This document shows positions 11,794 to 23,639 of a stretch of 64,000 nt of DNA, one piece after another. The position numbers and the translations under genes were made by a program. Each line of letters begins with the position of its first letter. Position 1 is the first letter of the stretch. The stretch is from Collybia mongolica (taxonomy: Eukaryota; Basidiomycota; Agaricomycetes; Agaricales; Clitocybaceae). The notes beneath the pieces are model-generated. The model did no database searches. It saw only the letters and a list, made by a program, of their open reading frames with translations, and was not told the DNA's origin. Location: assembly GCA_013420905.1 (NCBI GenBank), contig JAAXNY010000011.1, positions 372,001 to 436,000 on the forward strand. The letters run 5' to 3'.

Positions 11794-11803
11794 ATCACGT
11801 GAT
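11794..11803. promoter_or_regulatory. Palindromic ATCACGTGAT upstream of F-box copy 1
   Basis: Ten-base perfect palindrome containing the CACGTG E-box core, 121-130 bp upstream of the ATG at 11924. The identical decamer sits 108-117 bp upstream of F-box copy 2. It is a candidate bHLH-type (Cbf1/Pho4-like) binding site. Confidence 0.45.
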
Positions 11804-11923
11804 GTTCAGTTCCTTGACCTTCAGTACTCACTGCTATACACGAAATTATTCCACACAATGACAAAGCCATTGAATTCGCACCTACCATCAAAGGGGTTCA
11901 CTCCGCCAACGGCGAGTCTATTC

Positions 11924-13606
11924 ATGGAGGCGATTAAAACCAAACCACTGGTTGAGTTATTTTCCCCGTTTCGCCCAGTTTTAAAGCGGGTCAACGATCT
12001 AGTAAGAAGGCTTTTGTTTACGCAAAGCTATTCTGTGTGATTTGACGCATCACAGATAGACTCATTCCCTGTTTCTCGTTTCGTGTTTACTTCACTGCCT
12101 CCCGAGATCATCGTGGAGATTTTGAAAATCATTGACTGGAGGGTCCTTTTGCGAATCCGCCAGGTAAGGAGTAGCTTTTCAATGAATTATGTTGTTGACT
12201 AATGCTCATCTTAACTAGAGTTGTAGATATATTAACACCATATCTAGGACCCGCATGGTCTGGCAAGGACAATTCTATCAATATGTGACAGAGCACAAGT
12301 ATTCAATACGTCTGGAGGAACCACTGGAATCATACTCAGCGGAAGAATTGGAGAGATGAGTGCTGGTGAGAAGAAGCGCCGACGTAGCTTGGAAACGCAA
12401 AGACTTGAAGACCGTTCGGGAACGAATCATACACTGCCCGGAGGTCGGTGGCGTATACCTTGTTCCTGGTGGTCGGTGGCTTCTTGTTGGTGGCCTGATG
12501 TGTGGCTCGGTCATTGTGTACGATCTGGACGCACCACAACTGACAGGAGAGGCTTTGATTCCACCGGACGAACAAGATAAACAAGGCTTACACCGCATAG
12601 CTGTTGAAGTCGATTCAATGCAGCAATCTTTTAATCTCACCTTCACCATGGCTTTGTCATCGGGCGCACATATGGGTGAGGCTTGATACCTCTATTGGCG
12701 TGCCAAACTTATCTTTTTCTAGCGCAGTCTCCTCTCCACGTCAGCACCTGGAGGGTCACAAGGAAAATGCCCGACTGGTAGCAAAACGCCTCCACTCATT
12801 TCAAGCTCACAAGACCTGTATCATTCCTGACATTGCGTTTCACGACAAACTTTTTGCGCGAACGGTTTGTTATGGCACCTTTTGTTATCTCGAAGTCTTC
12901 GATCTAGAGCGTTCATCGTCAGATGCACATTCTAAAGCAACCATATATCCTGGAGTACTTATCGTGCGTTTGTATCTTTCTTGTCCCATTCTCACTAATA
13001 ACATTTCCTGCTCATGATCAGGACAGCATTCGTTTTCTTCCAGGTGGCCGACTGCTGGCGCTTTCGGAAGACCAAATCATGGTATATGGGTATGCGATTG
13101 CTGATGGAGTAGACCCCGTCGCTCCTACTATTGCCCCAGAGATTACTCAACCAATATGGCGCCAATCCCTTGCCCACCTGGGGGCATACTCTGGTGATGT
13201 GTCGCAAGGGATTCACCATGAACTCGCCACGCATTTTTTTCTCACTGCCGGAGACCGTCTCCTAAACCTCGTCATCCCGACCAGCGACGACCAAACCCCT
13301 CACATGTCCGAGGTGGTGGGAATGACATATGGCAATGATGGTCAACCAACTTATGCCATCGGAGTTGAGAAAACATTCATTCAATACAAAGATTCCACCG
13401 TCGCACGGCTCACTTTTGACTTGGATAATGAGTCCAATTGTATGCAATCGTGGGCTCCGGCTTCGTGTATTCACAGAATATCCAGAGACTGTCCTTCCCC
13501 TTGTAACGGAATCCGGCCGCCCAAACTTGATGAAGAAAGTGGGCGCGTTGTGCAGGACATGCTGGATATGATTTGGGTTCTTCATACCGCGTTAGCTCCA
13601 TACTAG
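11924..13606 (+). pseudogene. F-box protein, copy 1, with two disabling lesions
   Basis: Agaricomycete F-box protein; such proteins recruit substrates to SCF ubiquitin ligases. Homologous exons: 11924-12001, 12056-12163, 12219-12675, 12723-12963, 13022-13606, matching copy 2 exon for exon. The F-box is in exon 2 (TSLPPEIIVEILKIIDWRVL). Two lesions stand out against copy 2. A TGA at 12357-12359 replaces the Trp codon TGG of the LERW motif. About 13 nt are missing in exon 4 (around 12765), changing the exon from 254 to 241 nt and breaking the frame. Either lesion alone removes most of the C-terminal domain. An upstream in-frame ATG at 11858 could add 22 residues. Confidence 0.82.
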
Positions 13607-14110
13607 ATAATACACGGTCTTCAGACTCAACCCAACTTGCTTATATTTCAACTCGTAAAGAACTACATATAGACGTGGCCCACTAACTCATCACACAAGC
13701 TGCTCCACAGCACTCTTTAATACATCCGTAGGTTGCAATGTCTGCCAATAATCAGCTGTAGTACATGTGATCGAAGAAGTTTCAATCACTGACCCAGAGG
13801 AGTAGGATCTTCATCAAAGCATTAATGTCTGATGACAGCGGTGATGAAACAGATATAGGGTATGCCGTCGAAACCCAGCAGTTGTTAGGTGAGTTGCTGT
13901 CGCATATGGATGACCCATCGACGAATCCGAACACAGCCGTGAGATCTCTTCAAAACACAAATAATGAGTTGTTGGGGGCACAAAGGCGTCCACGGTTGAC
14001 ATTTGCCCGCTGGGTCTCATGCAGCAGCTGTTCACAATGGACAATCAATAATAGTCATTTCAAAATACCACACCACTGATACCAATTATAGATTCTAATT
14101 TCGAGCCCAG
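13607..14110. other. Spacer between duplication units
   Basis: Contains an 84-codon open frame (13825-14079, plus; acidic start MSDDSGDETDIG) that I do not recognise. It could be an exon or chance. Nothing else supportable. Confidence 0.4.
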
Positions 14111-14699
14111 GCAAGCCGGAGCGCGAGTATTACTGACTGACCTCTAATGAATTCGACCCACGGCCGCGGGTGTTTGGAACCCGTTGTAAACTGGGAGGCT
14201 GATGCTGTTCACCATTTCTGGGCCGTTGTACCTATGCATGGTCAAGTCAACGGGAAATTGCCCTCAACTCACCCTCGCCTTGCGAAACCATAGCGTTTTG
14301 GACATGCCAAGTATGAAGAGGTCATTTGCCTGCCTTGAGAGCGATGCAGAACTCGTGTCGATGTCTAGGTAACCCGTCTTCTCCGGATTTTGGGAGCTGG
14401 GGTGAATGATCCTTGATTTTTGTTATCGCTCGTTAATTAATGAATAATAGATTGAGAAGCACGTCTCCAGAGATACTGCGAGGATTGTTTAAGTGTGTCA
14501 GGTGAAGATGATTTCAATCTTTACTCCGAGAGGTCATTATCACCCCCATTCACTCATGATTACAGAGTACAGTACATAGATCAATGGTCAAATTCCCAAA
14601 GATGCACAAAGTATGTCAGGTGAGTCAAGCTTAATACTTAGTCCGGAAAGTCAATATCACCTCTGCCCCGAACACGTCCGTAACATAACTGCACGTATG

Positions 14700-16030
14700 A
14701 GGACACCGTAACAGTCCCACACCACAGCCAAGACGACACCACCCAGCACCGCAAACAGCACTGAGGCCCCAGGCACCGACGCTTGCGCACCCGCCGCACC
14801 ATACGGACCTTTTACTCGTACTCCCCATCAGGCCCCTCTCCTTACCCGATTTCCTGTTAGATGTCGTCAGAATTTCAAAGTTCACAGTGGCAGTGTTGAT
14901 CGTCCGTGTCTGTGCCGAGGTTGCAAACGTCACAGGTCCGGGTGTCTCGCTATGGACTGCAGGGGAATCTGTCAAGAAGACGAGGGCGAAGCCCGGGGCT
15001 TTGACGGGCACTTGCCAGCTATTGCTCGGGAGGTCACAGTCAATGGTTACGATTTCAAGTCCGCCTTTCATACGGCCGTCTACTTCGAATTTGTCTCCAA
15101 GCGTCTATGGCCGGATATTGTGAGTCTCTGGTTAGCAGGCGTCTATGGAGTATACCTGGCAGGCTCAGGTTAAATAAAGTATTTGGAGTGGCTTTTGTTA
15201 AGGCCGCTTCACAAACGGTAACATATGATGCACTTGACTGACTTGAGGGGGCACGGCTCCTCCTCCATCCACTGTTATCGTTGCAGTAATATCGGAGTTC
15301 CCGGATGAGTTCCGGATGAATCATCGTTGGAATTGAACAAGGTTATTCTTACGACAGCCTCGTTCTCATAGATTGCGTATGAGGGCGCAAAGATACCATT
15401 GTCCGACACATCAATAATTCGGGACCTATTCAAGGAGCCAAAAGCCTCGGCGAAGATGAGCACGAAGTAATATACTGCTCCGACCGTCCAGTCGCTGAAG
15501 GTTGACATATTAGTCGGTGGGGATAGATTGTCAACTATGAGGTTGCCTATTGGGACCCTTTTCAGGAGAGTAGCTCATGGGTGAAAGGCTCAAGACGTCG
15601 TAAGTATAGCCAATGATTTTGGAAATCGGAACCCTCACATTGTAATATACGTTCTGCCCACCAATATGCAACAACGCGCCCGAGAAAATTACTCGCTGCC
15701 ATGGTAAGGCCATAATCAAGTGCCCACAAGCCCGCACCAAAACTGTCAGATATACCAGGGAATCCTCCGCACGAGGCAGTATTAGTCTCGAACATGAGAA
15801 TGGTTTTCCGACCTCCCGCGCGATTCGGCCGGGATTCAGGAAAGGGGCAACAAGGTTGCGACCGGCATCGTGGTTAAGGTATGAAGGAAATTCTATTTGA
15901 GGATCCTTTGCGCCTCCAAGACATGTTTTTGCGTGGTATTCTGTCGTTATTGACGATCGCTACCACGAGCTCCCAGAAATCACCAAATAATCATATTCAC
16001 TGTACCCGGGTGACGATAATTGTGCCTAGG
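14700..16030 (-). pseudogene. GH79 remnant (second copy)
   Basis: Second copy of the GH79 3' half. It keeps recognisable stretches of exons 6-11, including FETNTASCGGFPGISDSF (about 15,750) and the C-terminal APGFALVFLTDSPAVH (about 14,980). It lacks the signal peptide and the acid/base exons. Deletion is clear near 15,920, where sequence matching about 9785 is joined directly to sequence matching about 9987. Several indels break the frame (for example near 15,300 and 15,690) and the anchor-like tail is out of frame. It preserves the unoccupied MITE target site at about 15,030. Confidence 0.85.
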
Positions 16031-16270
16031 GCATGTTGATATTGAGTGAGATGGATTGTGTGTTCTCAAATGTAAGAAGTTGGGGGAACAAGATCGGAGT
16101 CTTCAACCGCCAGAGAAGAGCGATGGCATGTCTTGTCTTGTAATGGTAGGATTTCTCGCTCGTAGAACAGCTTTTCCATGGCTGTGATTGGTATGTGTTG
16201 TCTGGTAGTGAAGGGGATCAGATATGAGTGGTATTCAACAGCAAAACGTCGATTTCATTTGTGGGATGAT
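16031..16270. other. Upstream region of F-box copy 2
   Basis: About 240 bp between the GH79 remnant and the conserved palindrome, with no gene. It presumably carries the promoter of the intact F-box gene. Confidence 0.5.
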
Positions 16271-16280
16271 ATCACGTGAT
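16271..16280. promoter_or_regulatory. Palindromic ATCACGTGAT upstream of F-box copy 2
   Basis: Identical to the decamer at 11794-11803 and at a comparable distance from the start codon, while the flanking sequence has diverged. That retention suggests function. Confidence 0.45.
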
Positions 16281-16387
16281 GTAATGGTTGGTTCACAAAA
16301 ATAACAAATCTTCACTAATTATAAGAAGGGCCATTGACTTTCCAGATTTCATATCATTGCATCAACTCGCCATTACGAGATCCACTC

Positions 16388-18072
16388 ATGGAAGCAATGA
16401 GTGCCAATTCATTAGTCGAGTTCTTTTCTCTTCGCCCATTTTTGAAGCGAGTTAATGACCTAGTGAGAAGACTTTTCTTACCAGCAAAGCTATACTTTTT
16501 TTAATTCAGTAACACACTACAGATAGGCTCAATGCTCGTCTCTCGTCTCGCGTTCACATCACTGCCTCTCGAGATCATTGTGGAGATTATGAAAGTTCTT
16601 GACTGGAGTGTGCTTTTGAAAATCCGTCAGGTGAGAAATAGCCATTCGACTTTGCTTCATTGAGGCTTACGTTGTACAGACATGCAAATGTCTTGATGCA
16701 GTGTCTAGGACGCGCATGGTTTGGCAAGGCCAATACGTTCAATACGTCATAGGGTGCAAGCATGTAGCGCGTCTAGAGGTACCATTGGAATTGTACTCTG
16801 CAGAAGACCTGGAACGATGGGTATTGGTAAGAAGATGCGCAGATCTTGTTTGGGGACGAAATAGCGTGAAACCTGTTCGAGAACGCAAAATACACTATTC
16901 AGGAGTTGGCGTCGCGTATCTCGTTCCTGGCGGTCGGTGGCTTCTTGTTGGTGATCTAATGTGTGGCTTGGTCACCGTATATGATCTCGATGCACCGCAA
17001 CTGACAGGAAAGCCTCTAATTCCACTGGATGAGCAAGACGATCAAGCAGTACATCGTATAGCTATTGCAATTGATTCAACGCAACAATCCCCCAATCTTA
17101 CATTTACTATGGCCTTGTCGTCAGCTGCCCACATGGGTGAGACCTATTGTTTCTGTCAGTGCATAATTAATACTTGCATCACAGAAGAATCCCCTCTCTG
17201 CATCAGTACCTGGCGGGTCACTCTAGTTGGCAATAAGAATGATGCTCGCCTGGTAGCAAAGCGCCTTCACTCTTTTCAGGCTCACAACTGCTGCCTCATC
17301 CATGATATCGCGTTGCAGGATAATTTATACGCGCGGACAGTTTGTGAAGGGGAATCTTGTTATCTCGAAGTTTTTGACCTCGAACGCTCTTCATCGGAGG
17401 CGCACTGTAAAGTGATCATATTCCCAGGAGTAGTTATTGTGCGTTTATCTGTTACTTCTCTGTTTTCGCCGATGACACTCTCCTGCTCAGGAGAAAATCC
17501 GCATTCTTCCAGGAAATCGACTGCTCGCACTTTCAGAAAACCAAGTCATGATATACCAATTCGCGATTGCTGACGGAGTAAATCCTGCTGCTCCTGATAT
17601 TACCTCAGAGATCACTAAACCCGAGTGGCATCAATCTCTTGCCCATCTAGGGGCACGTCGTGGGGGTGTGTCGCAAGGCTTGTTTCGCGGGCTCGCTATA
17701 CATTTTCTTTTCACTGCGGGAAATCGCCTCCTGGACCTCATCGTCCACTCCAGTGACGACAGAGACCCGCACATAACCGAAGTGACGGAGTTGACATTCG
17801 ATAGGCTATCCCCCCCAACATATGTTATCGGAACTAATAAGGCATTCATTCAGTACCCTGACTCCACTGTCGCCCACTTGAGTCTTACATGGGAAAATCA
17901 AGAGTATAACAATTCGCAGTCGCGAGCTCCGGTTTCATGTGTTCGCACAATATCCAGGGACTATCCTACCCCCTGGAGTGATATCCGGCCACCCAAACTT
18001 GATGAGGAAACTGGATGTATTGTTCAGGATATGAAGGATGTAATTTGGATAATTGACACTGTAGTACGCTAA
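16388..18072 (+). CDS. F-box protein, copy 2 (intact)
   Basis: Intact five-exon gene of 491 residues: 16388-16462, 16523-16630, 16680-17136, 17185-17438, 17491-18072. The frame closes exactly. The F-box lies at about residues 34-60 (SLPLEIIVEIMKVLDWSVLLKIRQ region), the usual place in Agaricomycete F-box/beta-propeller-like proteins. The rest has repeated hydrophobic strands such as YLVPGGRWLLVGDLMCG and ARTVCEGESCYLEVFDLERS, resembling WD-like blades without clear WD dipeptides. Expected role: substrate adaptor of a Skp1-Cullin-F-box ubiquitin ligase; the target is unknown. Intron 3 (48 nt) is a multiple of three without a stop, so its retention would add 16 residues rather than truncate. 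Confidence 0.87.
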
Positions 18073-18264
18073 ATATCACATCCAGACACTGGAGCATGAC
18101 TAAAGTCCTGATTCAATTTTCTTTAACAAATTGATGCTATGTGTAGACAGCATCTATTATTCTTTAGTGCATTTATAGACTGTTGTGTCTAATCTTTTTT
18201 TTGGTTGGATTTATAATATTAAGTGCAAGTGAGGACAGAACCTAATCTACTTGTGGGTTATTGC
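18073..18264. other. AT-rich 3' flank
   Basis: Downstream of the F-box gene, no feature. Base composition becomes AT-rich from here and stays so through the transposon region. Confidence 0.5.
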
Positions 18265-18619
18265 CAGTGTTGGCCAAGTCATTGGCATGTCATGAAGGTC
18301 ACCTTACAGTTGGCTGACTGTTAGTGATTGACAGTATCTGACTTGACCATGACCCTATATCTAACTAGTTACATAATAGACTTTAAATTGTGATTATCAT
18401 GCACAATTCACTAAGACCTTTGCGATAACAGTGTCAATCAAACAAAAAGCCAACATAGATTAACCAGAGACAAACATCAGGCATCCCTATATGGATGGAC
18501 CCTTCTGACTCCGGAACCATGTGCAAGTCATTCCATTTCAGATGGTCATGACTTGTCATCAAAAAGTCATCAAGTCACTTTGATGACTGTCACCTTAAAG
18601 TCATGACTGGCCAACACTG
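18265..18619. mobile_element. hAT-type MITE (355 bp)
   Basis: Ends CAGTGTTGGCCA form a 12-bp perfect terminal inverted repeat that continues imperfectly. An 8-bp target duplication GTTATTGC flanks it (18257-18264 and 18620-18627). No coding capacity. CAGTG-type ends plus an 8-bp duplication are classic hAT features. The family differs from the 738-bp MITE in GH79. Confidence 0.92.
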
Positions 18620-18627
18620 GTTATTGC

Positions 18628-19412
18628 CTATTATCTACAATTTTTTTTTGTTCAAAGACTTATATACTGCTGTATGTAATACAGTTGTGGTCAGAGCAAA
18701 CTACAATGTAAATGAATCATACTAGCATCTGTCTGTCTGTCCTATCTGTCTGTATCCTATACATTAAATCTGTCTGTCCTATACATGAAAACAGCTGGGT
18801 GTTTTGACCCTAGCTTTGCTGACCTAATATTTGCTTTGCTGACTAAAAATATGACTAATCAGAGAAAGATGACAAATATTGAACGGATGCCTGAAACAGA
18901 AGCAGGCGGCATTTGCCGTCAGACACATCATTTAGTCATGTGACCAAAAAGTGTCCAGCATCAAATTTGTATAATGTGTGTCCTCAGGCTTCTAACTACT
19001 AGCTCATATGTCTATTTGTTGCTGGGATCTGGAAGTGGTGTCATTCTTCTTTCTCCCCTCTCATAGAACATTTTGGAAAGGTCAAATCAATTTAATAAAG
19101 TTTCATGGCCATAGCCTGTTGATTACAAAATACTTACATATCAAAGCATGCATAATAGTTTTGAGGTATACAGGGAAATATATAAGATTGTGTGCAATCT
19201 AGAGAGTGCCTTGATTGTAGGCAGGAACATATCACATGTATTTGTTATGAGACTAATTACCATCTCATTTACAAAACCAAAAGCCATAATCATGATTCAT
19301 CATCTATTCTTGCCACAGTAAAAATAAGAATGAAGCAGATGAATCTCTCCTGAAATACCAAGGTATTTTGTTGTAAATTTCAAATTTACAGTTGTTCCTT
19401 GGAGTGGTATGG
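18628..19412. other. Non-coding AT-rich sequence with CTGT-rich stretches
   Basis: Includes short CTGTCTGT and CCTATACAT repetitions around 18,728-18,785. Probably the body of a degraded Helitron copy, because a Helitron-type 3' hairpin follows at 19,873. No coding sequence. Confidence 0.4.
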
Positions 19413-19740
19413 GGCCTCTGGAAGCTCCCCTATATGTTTGGAGAAGTTTTTCACCAGAATGGGCCTTAAATCCACTATATGGGCCAGGGTTATATCATAA
19501 AACATATTTTAGTGCTTTTTGAGGATTGTGAATCTGGGCTCTGGCTCTTCTCAAACTGAAACAGATCAAATGAACCAGTGGCCCATTACTTGAAAAAAAT
19601 CCTCAAAGAAGGTCTGAAATCTGCTATATTTAGGCCAAGGATTTTGCCAGAATCACTCAGATCTACCTGGGAAAATCATCATTTTGGGAGTCTCAAATCC
19701 ACAAAAAATTCCCGAACATATAGGGGAGCTTCCAGGGGCC
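19413..19740. repeat. Inverted-repeat (foldback) element
   Basis: Arms 19413-19441 and 19712-19740 are complementary over about 29 bp with few mismatches (core GGAAGCTCCCCTATATG). Short open frames inside have no motif. It looks like a small MITE; no target duplication was assigned. Confidence 0.6.
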
Positions 19741-19872
19741 TGTGGTATGGGGAAAAAAAAACAATACCATTTGTGGCCAACTGCAATCCACACTCCAGTG
19801 ACCATATATCTGGAACTCCCTTTATATATTTGTGTAAATATTATTTTCCCTCAGAATGGACGAGCCACCCCC

Positions 19873-19901
19873 CCGTGCCAAAGGCACGGGTAGTAAGCTT
19901 G
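19873..19901 (+). repeat. Helitron-type 3' hairpin and end
   Basis: Stem CCGTGCC / GGCACGG with AAA loop followed by a short tail ending AAGCTTG. It is the same architecture as at 47,351-47,379 and 50,594-50,622, and the next Helitron copy starts immediately after it. Confidence 0.65.
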
Positions 19902-20754
19902 TCTGTCTATTATAAAATACAGTTAGTGTGTGAATTTGATTGTGACTAATCCTGACTAAGCGCTGACTAAGTCTGACAAAGCAGCAAAAAGTTGTCTTTT
20001 AAGTAGAGCACTGACTAAGGATGACAAAGCAGGAAAAATTGTTGGAGTCACATGCTGGGTCACCTGCTCAAATCACCTGCTCAAACCAGCTCAAGTCACC
20101 TGCCTCAAAAACACAACATGGCCACCACATCACATGACCTCCAAAGCACACAAAATCAATAAATATTAACCCATTTGTGTGCACACTTCCTCATAAATTT
20201 CAGAAGCTCAAGCTAAATTTTAATAAATACATTTCAATGATGCTACTGCTCATGAAATTTAGAAATCAAAAGCAGACAGACAAAAATGAAAATGACTTTA
20301 CCTGACCAATTCTGATGTAAAGCCTTGGATTAACACAATATATTCCAACACTACAAATACCATTTTAATTACATCACATTACATTATATATTTAAATATG
20401 GGAAAAAAATCTATCCAGGTATCACATGCTAAGTCACCTGCCTCAAAACAAAATATAATCAACTGCTTTACAACACAGGATAACCACCATTAAAGTAGAC
20501 TAAGTCAACAAATGTTACCTATTATCCTTAACTTATTTGTGTGTATACTTCAGTCAAACTAAAACAATAAAATAGGCACTTAAATGGTACTACTGCTTAT
20601 AAAATTATGAATCAAGAGTATACAGATAAAAACTTAGAAATGACTTTTACCTGGCCAATTCTGCTATCAAGCCTTTAATCAATACAAAATAATCCAACAT
20701 TACAAACCCTGTTTTGAAAACTGATACATTATACTTTGAAAAATTACTCTCTGT

Positions 20755-21202
20755 GACATCAACCCCATTGAACATCTCTGGGTAGTGTTGAAGGAGGCAC
20801 TTAAGAAATACCCAACAGCCCCCAAAGGAGTACATGAGTTGTGGGATAGGGTGGTAGTGGAATGGAATGGAATTCCACCAGAAACATGCCAGACACTTAT
20901 AGAAAGCATGCCTAGAAGGGTTCAAGCAGTTATTAAGGCAAAAGGTGGTCATACCAAGTATTAATTGTGTAAATAGAGACTTTGGAGATGTAGGTCAAAA
21001 AACTGTCCCAATGAGTAATTATTTTGTTCAAATTGTTATGAAATGAGTTTTTATTCAAATAAGGAAAGTAAGGGCTCATTTCAAAGCTAATATGGTGTAG
21101 TATCATATATATTTTTCTCAGAATGATATTAATCCCCAGTACTCTGTTATAAGTAAATCATTATAAAATGACCAAACATTGGGACAGTTTTTTGACCTAC
21201 TG
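20755..21202 (+). mobile_element. Tc1/mariner fragment (transposase C-terminus + 3' end)
   Basis: An open frame of 69 residues (20755-20964) starts at the second-aspartate region (DINPIEHLW) and ends KAKGGHTKY, the standard Tc1 transposase C terminus. Downstream, TAGGTCAAAAAACTGTCCC at about 20,991 is repeated in inverted orientation at about 21,178-21,202, which is the typical Tc1 end sequence. The 5' two thirds of the transposon are missing. It is inserted in Helitron helicase sequence. Confidence 0.88.
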
Positions 21203-21439
21203 TATGTTTAAAACAATTAGAATCCAGTGCAAATAATCAAGGGAAACAGTAATATATGGTTGATAGAAATATCATAGGTAGAAGAAACATTGGTTCCAAG
21301 GATTTTGAATAGAGCTGATCTCTGTTAAATTAGAGTACTAAGAACTTTTCACCATAGATGTACAACAATCTACAAATGTGATAGGAACTGACTACACAAT
21401 ATTGGACAGCATTGTTATTTCTTTAATATAGTCAACTGG

Positions 21440-22217
21440 GTGTTCTGGAATATTAGAGGAGGTAGTAGAGGCTTTGGTGGGCTGACTGTAGTGTTTGATA
21501 GTGACTGCCATCAAACCCTACCTGTTAAACCTAATGGTTCACATGCACAGGCTGTGGGTACCTGACTCATGCACTCCTGCACTGTGGAATGAACTTCAGA
21601 TACTCAAACTAAACAAGGATATGTTCTTATATAGTGTTACTGATGGTGAAATCAAATTTGTCAAATGGCAAATTGAAGTTGGCCATGGGAAGCTTACAGA
21701 TGGCAATGGAAATGTCATCTTACCTGGCTGCTTTCACAGTGCTCAAAATACTGTAAAGTCTCTGATTGACACAAGATATCCTGTCATTGGAAACCCTGTT
21801 CTAAAACCTGATACATTTCATTCTGAAAGCTATTCTTTCTGCCAGAATTGATGATGTTGACACTCTTGATGAAAAAGTACTGGATATGATTCCTGGGGAT
21901 GCTAAAGTGTACCAGAGTGCAGATTGTAAGGAATTGATGGAGCTGAAGGCATGTATCCTGTTGAATATCTGAACTCTACCAATGTATCAGGGCTACCTGT
22001 ATCTAAGCTAACTTTAAAAGTGAAGTGCCCTGTAATGATATTGCACAACTTGATCTTAGTTGATGATGTTTGCAATAGGTCAAGGGAAATAATAACATGG
22101 ATGAGCAACTATGCTGTAGAAGTACAGTTGATTGGAGGACAAAATGATGGACATAGAGGATTTATCCCAAGAATCCAAATAATGCCAGCTAACAGCCTGA
22201 TACTGACATGGTTGTAA
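21440..22217 (+). pseudogene. Helitron PIF1-like helicase, C-terminal fragment
   Basis: Matches the helicase at 51,937-53,013 and continues past its end (ELQILKLNKDMF, KVLDMIPGDAKVY, YPVEYLNSTNVSGLP, LIGGQNDGHRGFIPRI). These are the C-terminal motifs of PIF1-type Helitron helicases. Frameshifts and in-frame stops occur near 21,850 and 21,940. No Rep (HUH) domain and no Walker A remain. Confidence 0.85.
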
Positions 22218-22407
22218 CTATATTAGATCAGAAATATTATATATATTATAATTTGAACAAGGGAAAAAGGCTACACCTGAAATATTTTGATTGAGCACAG
22301 AATAAAATATTGGGATTAGAAATGGGGGACTGGGGGCAGAGCCCCCAGCAAGCTGAAGGTTATGTGGTAGAGCCATGGGTAAGCACAGTGCTGTGGCATA
22401 GCCATGG

Positions 22408-23371
22408 TGAAAGGGGGCTCCTGGGCTATAAGTGTGCTCATGCTATGAAATGTAATCTCTTACACACACACACACCAAACCTAACAATCAACACACAAAC
22501 AGTAGGAATCGCCTGTTTTGAGTTCGGGTTCAAGTGCTTAGAAGCACTAAGCTTTGAATAGTACTAGCCAAAGCCCTTTCCAATGATCTCTCAATGGGTT
22601 TGATTCAGACAAAGCTTCAACACAGGTTTAAAAACCTGCTAGGTATATTTATAATATCTCTCGATCCAATAGACTGAGTACCAAGTGTACGTTCAATTAT
22701 TAATGATCCCAAGCGGATCTATAAGTCCAAGTGACTTATCAAACAAAACAGTGCCAAGTGCACTAAGGCCAAGTGCCTAGTAATTCCAACAGGCAATACG
22801 GTACTAAGTTCCAAGTGAACTAAGTTTCTTTAATTCTGTGATCTCTTCAATCAATTCCAAGCAAGACAACTTTGAAGCAATCTGATCCTTAATTTGGGCA
22901 CACAATAGTGTTTTAACAAATGTAATTTGTATACTCTATAGTAGTGCGAAGTGGGGGCAAGATTCCTTACCTTTGCGCTACTCATCTACAGTCTATTTAT
23001 AGTGTACAAACTAAATATCATACGGAATTGTAAACTTTATACAGAACCGCGCTCCCCCGTGCCAAGGATCTGTATTTAATGCTGACACGTCCTTCACAAC
23101 TTGCATACATGCCAATTATGCCGTTTACTGGTTACTTATCAAATATTGAAAGAGCTGGCTAAACTCTTATCAAGTCCCAACCACGCGCTTTGTTATTTAA
23201 AACAGCGCAGCACTGTCATTTACTTCTCCTGATTGTCCCAGTTGCTATTCATGGTGTCCCGTCTCTTCCGGTAGTTAACACCAAGTGCCCCTGACTAGGA
23301 TCGGGTTGTGCAAGTCCTGAATTTACAATTACTTCTCCTATTAATGATGATCCCCAGACTAATGATATCAT
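22408..23371 (+). repeat. LTR-like sequence R1, copy 1 (uninterrupted)
   Basis: Starts TGAAAGGGGGCTCC directly after the Helitron hairpin. The same start occurs at 36,030 (minus) after unrelated sequence, which fixes the boundary; a TG start fits an LTR. It is cut at 23,371 by the CACTG element. It retains an unoccupied GACTTATC site at 22,733-22,740 where copy 2 carries element B. No coding sequence. Confidence 0.65.
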
Positions 23372-23639
23372 CACTGTGAAACTGAGAATAGATGAAATTC
23401 AACCCTGTGTTTCATCCTCTTAAATAAGAGAAATAATACATTAAAAATATGAAATTCATTCAATTAACAATCCTAAAATGTAATGAATTTCATCTCAAAG
23501 ATGTTTGAAAACACACCCCCTGTAGGGGGAAAAATGGAGGGAAAACCCCCCTTTAAGGTATAATTTGATGGATGAATTTCATGCGAAATTTGTCCGTATT
23601 CATACCCCTCATAATTCACCCTCATGGGATGAATTTCTT

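Larger units (their letters stand above)
7205..18072. repeat. Two-unit tandem segmental duplication (GH79 + F-box)
   Basis: Unit 1 (7205-13606) and unit 2 (14111-18072) share order and orientation: non-coding block, GH79 gene on minus, short divergent spacer, F-box gene on plus. The block start (GGAGCGCGAGTATTACTGAC) is shared at about 7212 and about 14118. Unit 2 is shorter because it lacks the 5' half of GH79 and the MITE. Divergence is high enough that the duplication is old relative to the transposon events further right. Confidence 0.85.
19902..22407 (+). mobile_element. Degenerate Helitron copy 1
   Basis: Begins TCTGTCTATTATAAAATAC like the copy at 47,380, then shares the block GTGACTAATCCTGACTAAGC with the copies at 40,090, 47,420 and 50,660. 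It contains eroded helicase coding sequence, a Tc1 insertion, and the GGGGGCAGAGCCCCC 3' stem at about 22,325. Its final hairpin is cut at CATGG by the LTR starting at 22,408. Confidence 0.7.

Noticed and set aside
18720..18785. Possible CRISPR-like or satellite array from repeated CTGTCTGT/CCTATACAT
   Set aside because: Irregular short repeats without uniform units or spacers; a eukaryotic simple-sequence stretch.
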